In this document: positions 11,838 to 12,209 of the stretch, piece after piece
Numbering within the stretch: position 1 is the first letter of the stretch
How the letters are laid out: each line of letters starts with the position of its first letter
Assembly: GCA_031266115.1 (NCBI GenBank)
Contig: JAISBQ010000109.1
Coordinates: forward strand, 1 to 12,209
Length of the DNA stretch: 12,209 nt
Source: Bifidobacteriaceae bacterium
Lineage (GTDB): Bacteria; Actinomycetota; Actinomycetes; Actinomycetales; WQXJ01
Reading direction: 5' to 3'
Program-made: the position numbers and the translations under genes
The notes under the pieces: generated by a model
What the model was told of the DNA's origin: nothing
Seen by the model: only the letters and a program-made list of their open reading frames with translations
Database searches by the model: none

Positions 11838-12209
11838 ATGGACGAGGCAGCGGAGCGGATGCAGGTGATCGACGAACTCAAACAGATCACTGAGCGCCTC
11901 CACACCATGACGATCGTCGCCGGTCTGCAGCGGCAGGGCGCCGTGGCGTTGACGCCCCAACAGTTCCGCGTGGTAGGCCTCTTGGTTGTCGGCGGCCCCA
12001 CCAGGTCCGGCGAACTCGCGAGCGCGCTGGGAGTTTCTCGCGCCACCATGACCGGCCTGCTCGACCGGCTGGAGCAAGCCGGGCTCGTCGCGCGATCCAC
12101 CGACCCCCGCGACGCCCGTGGCCGGCTCGCCACGGCGACCGACGCCGGGCGAGACGCGCTGCGCGGCCTCCTCGAGACCGTCATCCTGAAGGACGACGAG
12201 TTTGTCGAC
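11838..12209 (+). CDS. MarR-family transcriptional regulator (3' end cut by window)
   Basis: The frame is open from the ATG at 11838 to the window edge, 124 codons, so the last dimerisation helix is probably missing. A Shine-Dalgarno AAAGG precedes the ATG by 7 nt. An N-terminal helix (about 5-30) is followed by the winged helix-turn-helix at about 38-105: LTPQQFRVVGLL, then TRSGELASALGVSRATMTGLLDRLEQ, with recognition helix about 67-79. The wing STDPRDARGRLA carries the D-x-R-D-x-R signature of MarR proteins. These act as dimers, usually repressing a neighbouring efflux gene until a small phenolic, lipophilic or oxidising signal releases them. Its divergent position 154 bp from the RND pump fits that role, as does likely autoregulation. 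No conserved redox cysteine is present in the visible part. The ligand is unknown. Confidence 0.93.
   Translation, partial: MDEAAERMQVIDELKQITERLHTMTIVAGLQRQGAVALTPQQFRVVGLLVVGGPTRSGELASALGVSRATMTGLLDRLEQAGLVARSTDPRDARGRLATATDAGRDALRGLLETVILKDDEFVD

Noticed and set aside
11684..12184. 167-codon N-terminal extension of the RND permease
   Set aside because: It crosses the operator region and the antisense of the MarR gene; RND homology begins at the GTG at 11683, which has a good Shine-Dalgarno.
1..12209. CRISPR array, insertion sequence, attachment site or toxin-antitoxin system
   Set aside because: No spaced direct repeats, transposase or integrase motifs, or paired small genes of such systems were found on either strand.

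Overview
The window reads as chromosome of a high-GC Gram-positive actinobacterium. The evidence is: strong G/C bias at third codon positions; an rpmG–hadA–hadB type operon, a familiar actinobacterial arrangement; a very large secreted protein with a C-terminal sortase-type sorting signal; GTG starts and apparently leaderless genes; and an AcrB-like RND pump with no adjacent membrane-fusion or outer-membrane partner. I cannot name the genus. No CRISPR array, rRNA, tRNA, insertion sequence or phage gene was recognised.

Layout from left to right. (1) Positions 1-2101: two divergent glycosylation-type genes share a 76-bp intergenic region. They are a polyprenol-phosphate-sugar-synthase-like GT2 enzyme (minus strand, C-terminus cut by the window edge) and a 498-residue polytopic membrane protein of the DUF6056/GT-C-like kind (plus strand). 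Both starts sit 6-7 nt downstream of a good -10 box, and a perfect 9-bp inverted repeat lies between the two promoters. (2) 2102-2263: a convergent 3' junction holding a long imperfect palindrome. (3) 2264-3359, minus strand: the compact operon rpmG–hadA-like–hadB-like, a ribosomal protein followed by a two-subunit MaoC/hot-dog dehydratase. (4) 3432-4268, minus: a stand-alone PP2C-type Ser/Thr phosphatase, possibly preceded by a coupled 28-codon upstream ORF. (5) 4468-8316, minus: a 1282-residue cell-surface protein with a VWA domain, four tandem SpaA/prealbumin-like modules, a DUF11 module, a Pro/Ser/Thr- then Gly-rich stalk and a non-canonical SANTG sorting signal. (6) 8465-11683, minus: an RND permease of the SwrC/AcrB kind. 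(7) 11838 to the window end, plus: a divergent MarR-family regulator, also cut by the edge.

How the pieces may work together. The MarR regulator and the RND pump form a classic divergent regulator/efflux pair; their 154-bp spacer carries three candidate operators (iron-box-like, a short palindrome, and a CRP/GlxR-like site). The GT2 and DUF6056-like proteins look like the donor-making and sugar-transferring halves of a surface glycosylation pathway. The VWA protein looks like a wall-anchored adhesin whose modules appear built for internal isopeptide and disulfide cross-links. No wholly new system was found. The most interesting items are the adhesin's repeated Lys/Glu/Asn plus Cys-pair pattern, its unusual sorting motif, the layered operator region before the pump, and the mirrored leaderless promoters at 526-607.
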